DNA of 64,000 nucleotides from Lysobacterales bacterium (GCA_014946745.1 JADCRD010000002.1:620001-684000), one strand, 5' to 3'. Counted from the stretch's first letter, positions 35,809-46,280 are shown. Made by a program: numbers and translations. The notes: generated by a model not told the origin, from the letters alone.

Positions 35809-35938
35809 CCTGATCAACTCCCTCCTGGAGTTGATCAGGCGTCGCGATTCCGGCGCGGGTCCGGACTCACTCACGCTGGATCAAGCACCCGCGTGCTCGA
35901 TCCGCGAGCACACCTCCCGTGGCCCGCGGTACCGCTGA
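35809..35938 (+). repeat. Dispersed three-hairpin element, copy D
   Basis: Stem I: CCTGATCAACTCC (35809-35821) pairs perfectly over 13 bp with GGAGTTGATCAGG (35827-35839), loop CTCCT. Stem II: GATTCCGG, loop CGCGGGT, CCGGACTC. Stem III: GGATCAAGCAC, loop CCGC, GTGCTCGATCC with one mismatch. A CCCGTGGCCCGCGG tail follows. It is inserted directly next to the permease remnant. Confidence 0.85.
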
Positions 35939-36047
35939 ATCCTGCAGCGTTGACTTCGACCTCGTGTGATACGTTCACCGGGATCACCTATCGAGTCCGT
36001 TTTGCTCTTTTGCGAAACACTTCGCCATCGCCGGAAGAAGCTTGAAG

Positions 36048-37346
36048 ATGTCTCCGAGTCTTGAACACCGCATCGCAGTTCCTCGGCAAGGCCGCAATCC
36101 AGCTCTCAGCGTGCGCTGCCTTCGGAATACTGGCATTGCCCTCTTTGCTTCACTGGCGATGATCGCGGGCGGGGCTGCCGCCGCTGAGCCACGTCGCGAC
36201 GCCATCGCAGGCGAGGCGAAAACTGGACTGCTCATCTTCAGCGACGGATTCGAGCTGCGCAGCGCGACGGTGGACGGTCCGGGCGACGGCAGTCCGGGGT
36301 TCGCGGGGCGCTGGACCTCGATCGCGATCGGCAGGGACGGCGTTCCCGTCATCAGCTACATGGCGGGCAACTTGACGTCCAGTTTCCTCCGGGTCGCCAA
36401 GTGCGGCGATGCCCGCTGCGCCGGCCCCGCCCAGATCACCACCGTCGACAACGCGGGGGCGGAGGTCGCAAACACGGGCACATCGATCGCGATGGGCGCG
36501 GACGGACTGCCGGTCATCAGCTACGCCAGTCGTACTGCGCGCTCGATGAAGGTGGTCAAGTGCGGCAACGCCGCATGCAGCAGCGGAAACGTGATCACGA
36601 CGATCGACGACCAGACGCCCGATGACGTTTCGACCTACTCGTCGATCGCGATGGGCGCCGACGGGCTGCCGATCGTCAGCTAGTTCAACAGCTCGCTCCA
36701 GACTCTGAAAGTAGTGAAGTGCGGCAATGCCGGGTGCAGCGCTGGCAACCAGACCAGCACGCTCAGTGGTCCGGACACCGTGATCACCTCGGGCCAGAAC
36801 ACGTCGATCAGGATCGGGGGCGACGGCCTGCCGATTGTTTCCTACAACACCAGCACCGCCTCGAACTTCACCCTGAAGACGGTGAAGTGCGGCACCCAGG
36901 CCTGCACCAGCGGCAACGTGATTTCGACCGTCGACGATCCCGCCAACGCCGTCGGTGACTACAACGCCATGGTGATGGGATCTGACGGGTTTCCCGTCAT
37001 CGCCTATCGCGATATCACGGCGCGCTCGGTGAAGGTGGCGAAGTGCGGCAATGCGACGTGCACCAGCGCTAACACCATCACAACCGTTGACGACTCCGGC
37101 AACGGCGTCGATATCGCCATCGCGCTCGCGAGGAGCGGCCGTCCCGTGATCGTCCACAGAGATCTCAGCGCTGGCCAGATCGTGATGACCCAGTGCGGCA
37201 ACAGTGCCTGCTCCAGCGGCAACAAGCGATCGGTTCTCGAAGCGAACATCGATGCGGAGCATCTGTCGATCGCCATTGGCGCCGACGGCGCGCCCATCGT
37301 CAGCTACTACGACTTCGACGCCCGATCACTCAAGGTCGCGCGCTGA
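36048..37346 (+). pseudogene. Secreted repeat (beta-propeller-like) protein interrupted by an amber codon
   Basis: An open frame of 432 codons is split by a single in-frame TAG at 36681-36683. A signal peptide (about residues 30-46, IALFASLAMIAGGAAAA) and an FSDGFE motif are followed by about seven repeats of 45-55 residues. The repeat consensus is SIAMGADGLPVISY, then LKVVKCGNAACSSGN and ITTVDD. At the matching position of the other repeats the stop codon replaces Tyr (IVSY), so one base change explains it. The seventh repeat is partial, which fits a closed seven-bladed propeller. The part after the stop remains open for 221 codons, so the change is recent, read through, or a sequence error. 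Function unknown. Confidence 0.75.
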
Positions 37347-37470
37347 TCGCGACCCGGTTTTCTCGGTGGCGACCTGCCGGGCGCGCGTTGGCGGCCTCGG
37401 CGGACTGCAGCCGCTGGATGTCCGCCGGGACTGCCTGCGACCGGAGGAAGCTGTCATTTATCGAAGCTTC

Positions 37471-37590
37471 CCGCGCGCCACGGACGGCGCGCCGGCGGAT
37501 CGAGCACGCGATGCCTGATCCAGCGGAAGCGAGTCCGGACCTGTGCCGGGCTCGCGACAGTTGACCCAGTCAGCGTGGGCTTGATCCGCC
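37471..37590 (-). repeat. Dispersed three-hairpin element, copy E
   Basis: On the minus strand: GATCAAGCCCACGCTG at the start, stem II GCGAGCCCGG, loop CACAGGT, CCGGACTCGC (37529-37555, one mismatch), then stem III GGATCAGGCA / TGCTCGATCC and the GGCGCGCC tail. It lies tail-to-tail between the repeat-protein gene and the sugar transporter gene. Confidence 0.75.
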
Positions 37591-37600
37591 TTGCCCCGGT

Positions 37601-38908
37601 TCAGGTCGTGCCGCTGCCCTGGAAGGCCTTCGCATAGCGCAGGCCGAAGTAGAGGATGAACCCGTAGCAGAGCATCGGCACGACGAACGAAACCTGCAGG
37701 CCTGCGCTGTCCGCCGCGAAGCCCTGTGCGAACGGCACCAGGGCACCCCCGACGATCGCCATGCACAGCACGCCCGAGGCCTGGCCGGTACGCGCGCCGA
37801 GCCCGTGCAGGGCGATGCTGAAAATGGTGGGGAACATGATCGAGTTGAACAGGCCAACACCGATGATCGCCCACATCGCCAGCGCGCCCTGGCCGAGCAC
37901 TGCTGCGAGGATGAGCAGGATGGCGCAGGCCGCGTTGAAGCCGAGCGTCAGGCCGGGGCTGACTTTGCGCATCACCGCGAACCCGATGAAGCGACCGATC
38001 ATCGCCGCGCCCCAGTAGTAGGCGACGTAGTGCGCCGCGCTGGCGTGGTCAAGGCCAGCGATCTGCGGCTCGCCGAGGAAGTTGATCAGGAAGCTGCCAA
38101 TGCTCACTTCAGCGCCAACGTAGAGAAAGATCGCGATGGTGCCGAGCAGCAGGTTGCGGTGACGCAGCACGTCCCAGGCGGATCCTGCGTCAACGGCGTC
38201 GGCCTCGTGGACGACCTTCGGCAGCTTCGCGAAAGCGAACGCAATCGCCAGCACGAGCAGGGTGCCGGCCAAGAGCAGGTACGGACCGCGGACGGTGGCC
38301 GCTTCCGCGGCACGGTGGGCGGCGCGCTGCACCTCGTCCATCGCGGCGAGTTCGGCGTCGCTGAGCAGGACCGCACCGCCGAGAATCAAGGCGCCGCCGA
38401 AGATCGGGCCCACCGTGGTGCCCAGCGAGTTGAAGGCCTGGGTCAAAGTCAAACGGCTGGAGGCGGTACGCGGCTCACCGAGCAGGGTGACGTAGGGATT
38501 CGCCGCCACCTGCAGGATGGTGATGCCCGAGGCCAGGACGAACAGCGCGAACAGGAACAGGCCGTAGCCGCTGGTGGCCGCCGGGTAGAACAGCAGGCAG
38601 CCGCTGGCAGCGATCACCAGGCCCGCCACCGCACCACTCTGGTAGCCGATGCGCTTCACGAGCCCGCCTGCAGGCAGCGAGACCACGAAGTACGCGCCGA
38701 AGAAGCAGAACTGCACGAGCATCGCCTGCACGTAGCTCAGGGTGTAGATCGACTTGAGGTGCGGGATCAGGACGTCGTTCAAGGACGTCAACAGACCCCA
38801 CATGAAAAACAGCAGCGTGACGATGACAAGCGCACGCGTGTTGGTTGCGCCCGCGCCGTCGGCCGCAGCGGCCGCGGCCGGCGAATAGCTGGAACCCATA
38901 ACACTCAC
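37601..38908 (-). CDS. FucP/GluP-family sugar:proton symporter (MFS)
   Basis: 435 residues with twelve predicted membrane helices. [26 protein letters not shown] is typical of the FucP/GluP branch (given here as [19 protein letters not shown] and its preceding helix), as are [19 protein letters not shown] and [14 protein letters not shown]. It should import a monosaccharide such as glucose, galactose, fucose or N-acetylglucosamine. No sugar kinase or regulator gene is adjacent, but a LacI-type operator lies 62 bp upstream. The start may be the second Met at 38899. Confidence 0.88.
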   Translation of the reverse strand: MSVMGSSYSPAAAAAADGAGATNTRALVIVTLLFFMWGLLTSLNDVLIPHLKSIYTLSYVQAMLVQFCFFGAYFVVSLPAGGLVKRIGYQSGAVAGLVIAASGCLLFYPAATSGYGLFLFALFVLASGITILQVAANPYVTLLGEPRTASSRLTLTQAFNSLGTTVGPIFGGALILGGAVLLSDAELAAMDEVQRAAHRAAEAATVRGPYLLLAGTLLVLAIAFAFAKLPKVVHEADAVDAGSAWDVLRHRNLLLGTIAIFLYVGAEVSIGSFLINFLGEPQIAGLDHASAAHYVAYYWGAAMIGRFIGFAVMRKVSPGLTLGFNAACAILLILAAVLGQGALAMWAIIGVGLFNSIMFPTIFSIALHGLGARTGQASGVLCMAIVGGALVPFAQGFAADSAGLQVSFVVPMLCYGFILYFGLRYAKAFQGSGTT

Positions 38909-38969
38909 CTCCCCTGCGATCCGCGCGATGCGGACGCCCCGGCCGGATTCTGCCTGCCTCGCCCCAGCA

Positions 38970-38983
38970 TGACAACGCTGTCA
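38970..38983. promoter_or_regulatory. LacI-family type operator upstream of sugar transporter
   Basis: TGACAACGCTGTCA is a 14-bp palindrome broken only at the centre (AACGCT). It matches the general LacI/PurR pattern of two TGNNAA-type half-sites around a central CG. It lies 62 bp upstream of the transporter start, a usual place for a repressor site. The regulator is not encoded in the window. Confidence 0.6.
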
Positions 38984-39099
38984 GCCGAACGCGTGCCGTT
39001 CGACTGAGATCGGGCGATGCGCCGGCAGCCGCGGCGCGATGCACTCACAAACACATCGGGCCCAGCGCCGCGGCCGCGCGCGCTGTTCGGCTGGGGCGA

Positions 39100-39132
39100 C
39101 ACGGATCACGTCCCCCCTGGACGTGATCCGTG
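39100..39132. repeat. Perfect 14-bp hairpin; lone stem I of the dispersed element
   Basis: CACGGATCACGTCC (39100-39113) pairs perfectly with GGACGTGATCCGTG (39119-39132), loop CCCCT. Loop size and the GATC...TCC layout match stem I of copy D, and GTCGCGAG after it matches the entry into stem II; stems II and III are absent. It is 54 bp after the thiC stop and has no U-run, so a terminator role is possible but not clear. Confidence 0.6.
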
Positions 39133-39186
39133 GTCGCGAGCGCGTCGTCGCTTGCGCGCGGGAGGCTCCGACGAAGCAGCGCTTCG

Positions 39187-41154
<1,968 letters not shown>

Positions 41155-41169
41155 TCACCGCGCATCGAA

Positions 41170-41255
41170 TCGAAGCTCCCTACGCCGGTGTGAGCCGGAT
41201 CAGGTTCAAAGGGACTCTCTCAGCCCGGCTGCCGCCGGACACCCCCGCTTGCGGG
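41170..41255 (-). ncRNA. TPP riboswitch (THI element) of thiC
   Basis: Read on the minus strand it has the conserved blocks GCGGGGGTG, then GGCTGAGAGAGTCCC, TTTGAACCTGATCCGG and GCGTAGGGA, in canonical order. It ends about 90 bp before the thiC ATG. TPP binding should lower thiC expression, probably by blocking translation start, as I see no clear terminator in the gap. Confidence 0.95.
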
Positions 41256-41336
41256 CGGCATTGAAGCATGAAGCGGCGGCGTCGGCGAGCGCGTCGGCCA
41301 GGGCGGACGCGGCGCGCAGGCGGGCCAGGGCGCGCT

Positions 41337-43277
41337 TCACGGCGACTCGAAGCCATCGGCGAAGACTGCAGCCTGCGGCTGCCGCTCGACCGCACCGATG
41401 TCGGTCCAGGCCACGCTGCCGGCGCGGGTCTGCTGGTTGAAGGGCGCACCGCGGAAGTCGCTGCCGGTGTCGGCGGGCGAGCAGCGGTCGATCAACAGCT
41501 CGCTGCGCGGCGCATAGGTCTGTGGATCGAGGTCGAAGGCGGCCGCGGGCAGGGTCGTGAAGCCGCCGAGGGTGGGATCGGCTTCGACCAGGTGTGCAGC
41601 GAAGTCAGCGGTGGACTGGAAGAAGCCGCACCAGCCGCGGGTGAAGCGTCCGGCGCTGTCGTTGCCGCCGATGTTGGCGGGCGCCGGCGTCGAGGTGGAG
41701 GCGAGGATGCTGGCGAAGGCCGCGGCCGTGCCGGCGTCGTCGAGCCGGAAGAAGCGATCCAGCGCGCTGCGCATGATGACCGTGCTGTTGGCCAACCGGA
41801 CATGGCCGCCGAGGCTGGCGGCGAACAGGGAAGGTCCATTGACGCCGCTGGGGTCGACCACGCGGTTGTCGTCCAGCACGCTGGCCTCGATGCGCAGCTG
41901 CGCCGTATCGGTCGCCGTGATGAGGTTAGGGAATGCGAGGTTGCCCCGCACCGAGGCGCGCCGCAGCAGCAGTCGAGCGCCCGTGCTGGCGCTCAGCAGG
42001 CGCGCGGACTGCGGCACGCCGGCCACGCTGTCAGGCGCGTTGTCGTGCAGGCTGAGGCAAGGCACAGGGTTGAAGAAGCTGCAGCTGACCTGATCGCCCG
42101 AGGGCCGCAGCTCAAGCTCCAGGGCGTTGGTGACGCTGAGGCCCAGGGCCCCGCGCCCGGTCTGCTGCAGGATCACCAGGTTCTGCAGGCGGAAGCGGCT
42201 CTCGCCCGGCGGTCGCGTCGAAGTGCCGATGCGATAGCTGCCGCTCAAGCACAGGCCGGCGTTGAACCCGCCGTTGCTGCTGATTGCCAGCAGAGCGGAC
42301 GCGTTGTCGGCGGCACCCAGCACGCGCACGCCTGCGGTGGCCGGCTGGCTGGCGTCGAGCGTGGCGAAGCCTGCGGCGCAGCCACCGCTGTCGGCGGTGC
42401 TCTGGTTGCCGACGATCCACACCGTGCCGCTGGGACGAGGCTGCAGCCCGCCGCCGCCTTCGAGGCTGCCCAGGCAGTGGAAGGCGGCGCCGCTGGCAGC
42501 CTGATTGAAGCCGATGATGGTGTCGCGGGCGACGATGCTGCCGTGCCGGCTGACGTTGGCGCCGCCGCCGGGCGGAAAGCCGCCGCAGTACAGACCGCCA
42601 CCGCGGTTGCTGGCGGTGTTGCCGGAGATTTCCGCGCCCTCCACCAGAAACAGGTCGACCCGCGCCAGCGGTTCATCCAAGGTCACCGCGCTGCCGGTGA
42701 GGGCGACGCCGCCGCCGTCGACCGCGCTGTTGCCGCGGATACTCACCCCCAGCCCCAGCAGCACCGAGGCCGCACCGCGAATCGCCAGGCCGCCGCCGGT
42801 ACTGTTTTCGACCGTGCCGGTGGCATCGCCACCGATGAGCGCCAGCCGGCGCACCTGGAAGCTCCCCACGCGGCCGTTCAGACGCAACTCCAGCACCGGC
42901 CGCTGGGCGCCGCCACTGCCATCGAACACGGCGCGATGCGCGTCCTGGGTGGGGTCGCCGGACAGCCCCGAACTGCAGCTGTCGTAGCCGCCCTCCAGGA
43001 ACACCGCGGTCTGGTTGACCGTGGGCGCGTAGACGATGCCGTTGGGGGCTGCGTAGGCGCCTTTGTTGATCAGCACCGTGTGCAGGCCGGTCTGGCCCTG
43101 CAGAGCGAACAGCGCCGCCTGCAGGCTGGCATGGGTGCAGGCGGCGTCGCTGCCCACGCGCAGCACCAGCGCGAAAGCGGGGGCGACGCCCATGCCTGCG
43201 GTCAGCACGAGCAGGCAGAAGCCAATGCGGGCTGCGCTGCGGACGCAGGCAATAAGGGACTGAGGGAGCGCGTGCAT
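41337..43277 (-). CDS. Secreted right-handed beta-helix protein with C-terminal FADGFES motif
   Basis: 646 residues from ATG 43277, which has GAGG six bases upstream. The signal peptide is near residues 18-36 (FCLLVLTAGMGVAPAFA). An entry domain (RVGSDAACTHASLQAALFAL, AVFLEGGYDSCSSG) is followed by short Gly/Asn-rich turns of a parallel beta-helix (IRGNSAVDGGGVAL, ISGNTASNRGGGLYCGGF). Paired cysteines suggest disulfides. The chain ends TDIGAVERQP and then VFADGFESP. No catalytic residues or autotransporter barrel are visible. Such proteins are surface or extracellular and often bind polysaccharide; the actual role is unknown. Confidence 0.8.
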   Translation of the reverse strand: MHALPQSLIACVRSAARIGFCLLVLTAGMGVAPAFALVLRVGSDAACTHASLQAALFALQGQTGLHTVLINKGAYAAPNGIVYAPTVNQTAVFLEGGYDSCSSGLSGDPTQDAHRAVFDGSGGAQRPVLELRLNGRVGSFQVRRLALIGGDATGTVENSTGGGLAIRGAASVLLGLGVSIRGNSAVDGGGVALTGSAVTLDEPLARVDLFLVEGAEISGNTASNRGGGLYCGGFPPGGGANVSRHGSIVARDTIIGFNQAASGAAFHCLGSLEGGGGLQPRPSGTVWIVGNQSTADSGGCAAGFATLDASQPATAGVRVLGAADNASALLAISSNGGFNAGLCLSGSYRIGTSTRPPGESRFRLQNLVILQQTGRGALGLSVTNALELELRPSGDQVSCSFFNPVPCLSLHDNAPDSVAGVPQSARLLSASTGARLLLRRASVRGNLAFPNLITATDTAQLRIEASVLDDNRVVDPSGVNGPSLFAASLGGHVRLANSTVIMRSALDRFFRLDDAGTAAAFASILASTSTPAPANIGGNDSAGRFTRGWCGFFQSTADFAAHLVEADPTLGGFTTLPAAAFDLDPQTYAPRSELLIDRCSPADTGSDFRGAPFNQQTRAGSVAWTDIGAVERQPQAAVFADGFESP

Positions 43278-43461
43278 GGTGGACCTCACCTGGGCCTTCG
43301 TCCGCGCGCGATCGCGGGGACAGTAAGTACGGACACGCAGGAGGGCGGCCACGCAGGACATCCGGCCGCGCGAACGCGCCCAGCCCAGCGCCTCAGGACA
43401 GGCGATGCCGGCCGCTGGCGGGGAGGGCGCAGGGTCGTCGTGGACGCGAGCGCGACCGCAA

Positions 43462-43503
43462 TGACGATCGTCAATTGACCGCCCCCGGGGGGCTGGCTAG
43501 GCT
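43462..43503 (+). promoter_or_regulatory. Promoter with adjacent perfect palindrome for DUF1232-thioesterase pair
   Basis: TTGACC (43475-43480), a 17-bp spacer and TAGGCT (43498-43503) form a plausible sigma-70 promoter about 70 bp before the DUF1232 gene. Immediately upstream, TGACGATCGTCA (43462-43473) is a perfect 12-bp palindrome that could bind a dimeric regulator acting on this or the divergent beta-helix gene. Confidence 0.55.
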
Positions 43504-43573
43504 GCGCAGGCTCCGGGGCGCTTGCGCCGCCGGCCCCGACGTCACCGCCGCTCTCCCCTGCCAAGGAACCGCC

Positions 43574-44176
43574 ATGCCCCTCAGCATTACCATCGACCTC
43601 AGCGACAAGGACATCGAGCGCTTCCGCGCGGCCCAGGCCTCGGCCGAAGCCAGCGCCAAGTCGGCGGACGAGATCATCAAGGCCGCAGCAGACCTGCTGA
43701 AGTCGGCCGAGACCGGCGCCCTGCCGGATTTCATCCGCCAGCGCCTGGAGGGCCTGGACTCGCTGATCGCGATGCTGAATGACGAGGGCTTTGCGCTGCC
43801 CGACGAGGACCGCAAGCACGTGGTGTCGGCCCTGGTCTACTTCGTCAACCCGCAGGACGCGATTCCCGACCACACGCCGGTGCTGGGCTATCTCGATGAC
43901 GCCATCATGATCGAGCTGTGCCTGCGCCAGCTGCACAACGAGATCGAGGCCTACGAGGACTTCTGCGACTTCCGCCAGCACGAGGCGGAGCGCCGCGGCC
44001 TCGACCCGGCCACCGTGGGCCGCGCCGACTTCCTCGAAGCGCGCCGCGAGGAATTGCTGAACCGCATTCACCGCCGTCGCGAGCGCGACTACGGCGTGGG
44101 CTACGGCGGCAGCAGCGGCTACGGCCGCTCTGGCTACACCCGCAGCTGGCGCCCGAGCCTGATCAAGGTTCGCTGA
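43574..44176 (+). CDS. DUF1232 (YkvA-like) protein
   Basis: 200 residues from ATG 43574 (MPLSITIDLSDKDIERF), with AAGGA seven bases upstream. The DUF1232 core is HVVSALVYFVNPQDAIPDHTPVLGYLDDA. The N-terminal 60 residues are helical, and the tail is Gly/Tyr/Ser-rich (YGVGYGGSSGYGRSGYTRS), probably disordered. The function of the family is unknown. It is translationally close to the thioesterase gene, which begins 2 bp after its stop. Confidence 0.85.
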   Translation: MPLSITIDLSDKDIERFRAAQASAEASAKSADEIIKAAADLLKSAETGALPDFIRQRLEGLDSLIAMLNDEGFALPDEDRKHVVSALVYFVNPQDAIPDHTPVLGYLDDAIMIELCLRQLHNEIEAYEDFCDFRQHEAERRGLDPATVGRADFLEARREELLNRIHRRRERDYGVGYGGSSGYGRSGYTRSWRPSLIKVR

Positions 44177-44178
44177 GC

Positions 44179-44619
44179 TTGGCGCGGGTTTTTCTGCGCC
44201 AGGTCGACGCTGCCGCGATGAACGCCGGCAGCGCCGACACCCTGGTCCAGCACCTCGGCATCGAGGTGCTGGAAGTCGGCGAGGACTTCATCCGCGGCCG
44301 CATGCCGGTCGACCATCGCACCCACCAGCCCTTTGGCCTGCTGCACGGTGGCGCCTCGGTGGCGCTGGCGGAAACCCTGGGCAGCATGGCCGCCAGCCTC
44401 TGCGTCGACCCGGCCACGCAGATGGCGGTCGGTCTCGAGATCAATGCCAACCACCTGCGCGCGGTCACCCAAGGCTGGGTCATCGGCACCGCCCGGCCCA
44501 TCCATGTCGGCCGCAGCACCCAGGTCTGGGACATCCGCATCGAGAACGACGCCGGCCAGCCGGTCTGCATCTCGCGGCTGACCATGGCCGTGGTGCCGCG
44601 CGCGATGGGCGCGCGCTGA
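44179..44619 (+). CDS. Hotdog-fold acyl-CoA thioesterase (PaaI/MenI-like)
   Basis: 146 residues from TTG 44179, whose N-terminus (ARVFLRQVDAAAMNAG) aligns with that of E. coli MenI; an ATG at 44218 gives 133 residues. The active-site segment PFGLLHGGASVALAETLGSMAA contains the catalytic Glu (given in two parts: FGLLHGGASVALAE and TLGSMAA). It hydrolyses acyl- or aroyl-CoA esters. The MenI assignment is uncertain, because no other menaquinone gene is seen here. Confidence 0.85.
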   Translation: MARVFLRQVDAAAMNAGSADTLVQHLGIEVLEVGEDFIRGRMPVDHRTHQPFGLLHGGASVALAETLGSMAASLCVDPATQMAVGLEINANHLRAVTQGWVIGTARPIHVGRSTQVWDIRIENDAGQPVCISRLTMAVVPRAMGAR

Positions 44620-44714
44620 TCGCGCCCTGAGGCAACTCGGATTAAGTTCGTCCTGAGCGTGCTCGGTGCTCGCGCCATCCGGCGTCGCCGGGCCCGCTTC
44701 CGCTGGATCGCGCA

Positions 44715-44870
44715 CTGAGGAAGTTCTGAACAACTCCGTCCGGGAGTTGTTCAGACGTCGAGAGACCGGCGCGGGTCCGGACGCGTTCGGCCGCTGCGCG
44801 GCGAGGCCTTAGCTGCGCTCGGTCACCCCAGATCAAGCACTGACGTGCTCGATTCGCCAGCGCGCCTTCA
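44715..44870 (+). repeat. Dispersed three-hairpin element, copy F (with insertion)
   Basis: Stem I: CTGAACAACTCC (44726-44737) pairs perfectly with GGAGTTGTTCAG (44743-44754), loop GTCCG. Stem II is CCGG, loop CGCGGGT, CCGG, with an extra stretch of about 45 bp (GCGTTCGGCCGCTGCGCGGC onward) between stem II and stem III. Stem III is GATCAAGCAC, loop TGA, CGTGCTCGATT, followed by AGCGCGCC. It takes up most of the 338-bp gap before the pirin gene. Confidence 0.8.
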
Positions 44871-44957
44871 CCACAACGCAGCGTTGCACCGACGAGGCTT
44901 GAGCGGTGCGCCCGGCAGGACCATCTTGGCGGCCATCACAGCCGCCAGGAGAGCCCC

Positions 44958-45800
44958 ATGACCCAGCCCCGTTGCGTCACCCGTCTGGTCCGCGGAATGC
45001 CCACGTCGGACGGCGCCGGCGTGCGCCTGACCCGGGTGATCGGCATTCCCGAGCTGCGCAATCTCGACCCCTTTCTGATGCTGGATCACTTCGGTTCGGA
45101 GGAAGCCGCCGACTACATCGCTGGCTTTCCCAACCATCCGCACCGCGGCTTCGAGACGGTCACCTACATGCTCGAAGGGCGCATGCGCCATCGCGACAAC
45201 CAGGGCAATGAGGGCCTGCTGGTGTCGGGCTCGGTGCAGTGGATGACCGCCGGCCGTGGCCTCGTGCATTCGGAAATGCCCGAGCAGGAAGAGGGCCGCA
45301 TGTCCGGCTTCCAGCTGTGGATCAACCTGCCGGCGGCGCAGAAAATGTGCGCGCCGCGCTACCAGGACATCGCGCCCGAGCGCATCCCCGAGATCGAACC
45401 GCTGGCGGGCGCCAAGGTGCGCGTACTGGCCGGCGAGTACGGCGGCCTGCGCGGTCCGGTCGATGCCGAGGCCACCTCGCCGCTGTATCTCGATATCGCT
45501 CTGCCGGCGGGCGCGTCGCTTGAGGTGCCGGTGCCCGCCGGCCATGCCGCCTTCGCCTACGTGTTCGAGGGCCGCGCCGAGCTGGCCGGGCAGACGGTCG
45601 GCACCGATGTGATGGCCCTGCTGTCGGACGGCGAACAGCTGCTGGTCGCGGCTGGCGATGCGCCCGCGCGCCTCATCCTCGTCGCCGGCCGACCGCTGCG
45701 CGAGCCGATCGTGCAGTACGGGCCTTTCGTGATGAACCATCCGCACGAGATCCAGCAGGCCATGCTCGACTACCAGGCCGGGCGCTTCGGGCCGGTGTGA
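44958..45800 (+). CDS. Pirin-family cupin protein
   Basis: 280 residues, full length. The N-terminal cupin has FPNHPHRGFETVTYMLEG with its metal-binding histidines, followed by GLVHSEMP, with the further His and Glu ligands. The second cupin half (about 170-255) is less conserved. Bacterial pirins of this type bind iron and some, such as YhhW, oxidise quercetin; others regulate metabolic enzymes. GAGAG upstream of the ATG is the probable ribosome site. The gene stands alone. Confidence 0.92.
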   Translation: MTQPRCVTRLVRGMPTSDGAGVRLTRVIGIPELRNLDPFLMLDHFGSEEAADYIAGFPNHPHRGFETVTYMLEGRMRHRDNQGNEGLLVSGSVQWMTAGRGLVHSEMPEQEEGRMSGFQLWINLPAAQKMCAPRYQDIAPERIPEIEPLAGAKVRVLAGEYGGLRGPVDAEATSPLYLDIALPAGASLEVPVPAGHAAFAYVFEGRAELAGQTVGTDVMALLSDGEQLLVAAGDAPARLILVAGRPLREPIVQYGPFVMNHPHEIQQAMLDYQAGRFGPV

Positions 45801-45845
45801 GCGAGCGCGGCACGCGGAGCCTGCGTCATCGAGCGACGGCGGGAC

Positions 45846-46280
45846 GGTGGGTCAAGACCCACCCTATTCCAGCCGGAATGCTCACGGGTTGGATCCAGGC
45901 CCACCCAATCAGAAGCATGCATAGGGTGGGTCTTGACCCACCAACGCTTCAACACCTGCGCCGTCAGCCGGGGAGCACTGCTCCTGCGCGATCCCTCGTG
46001 CTTCGTTCAATCGGCGGGAGGTGAACTGCGGTGGGCCAAGGCCCAGACGATGGGCCGTGGCGAGCGTCGGGCTTCGGTGGGTTAAGCAATAGGAAGCATG
46101 CATAGGGTGGGTCTTGACCCACCAACGCTTCAACACCTGCGCCGTCAGCCGGGGAGCACCGCTCCTGCGCGATCCCTCGTGCTTCGTTCAATCGGCGGGA
46201 GGTGAACTCCGATGGGCCAAGGCCCAGACGATGGGCCGTGGCGAGCGTCGGACTTCGGTGGGTCAAGACCCACCCTATGC
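45846..46280. repeat. Tandem duplication (about 181 bp, two copies) bounded by GGTGGGTC/GACCCACC palindromes
   Basis: Two near-identical copies (about 45912-46092 and 46093-46273) each start GAAGCATGCATAGGGTGGG and contain TCAATCGGCGGGAGGTGAAC and TGGGCCAAGGCCCAGACGAT. They differ at only a handful of bases. The palindrome GGTGGGTCAAGACCCACC occurs four times: at about 45846, 45926, 46106 and 46257, with the outer two in inverted sense to the inner two. Frames through it are artefacts of the repeat; no gene is seen in 45801-46303. Confidence 0.85.

Noticed and set aside
45846-46280. CRISPR array
   Set aside because: Only two long direct copies without spacer-repeat periodicity, and no cas genes.
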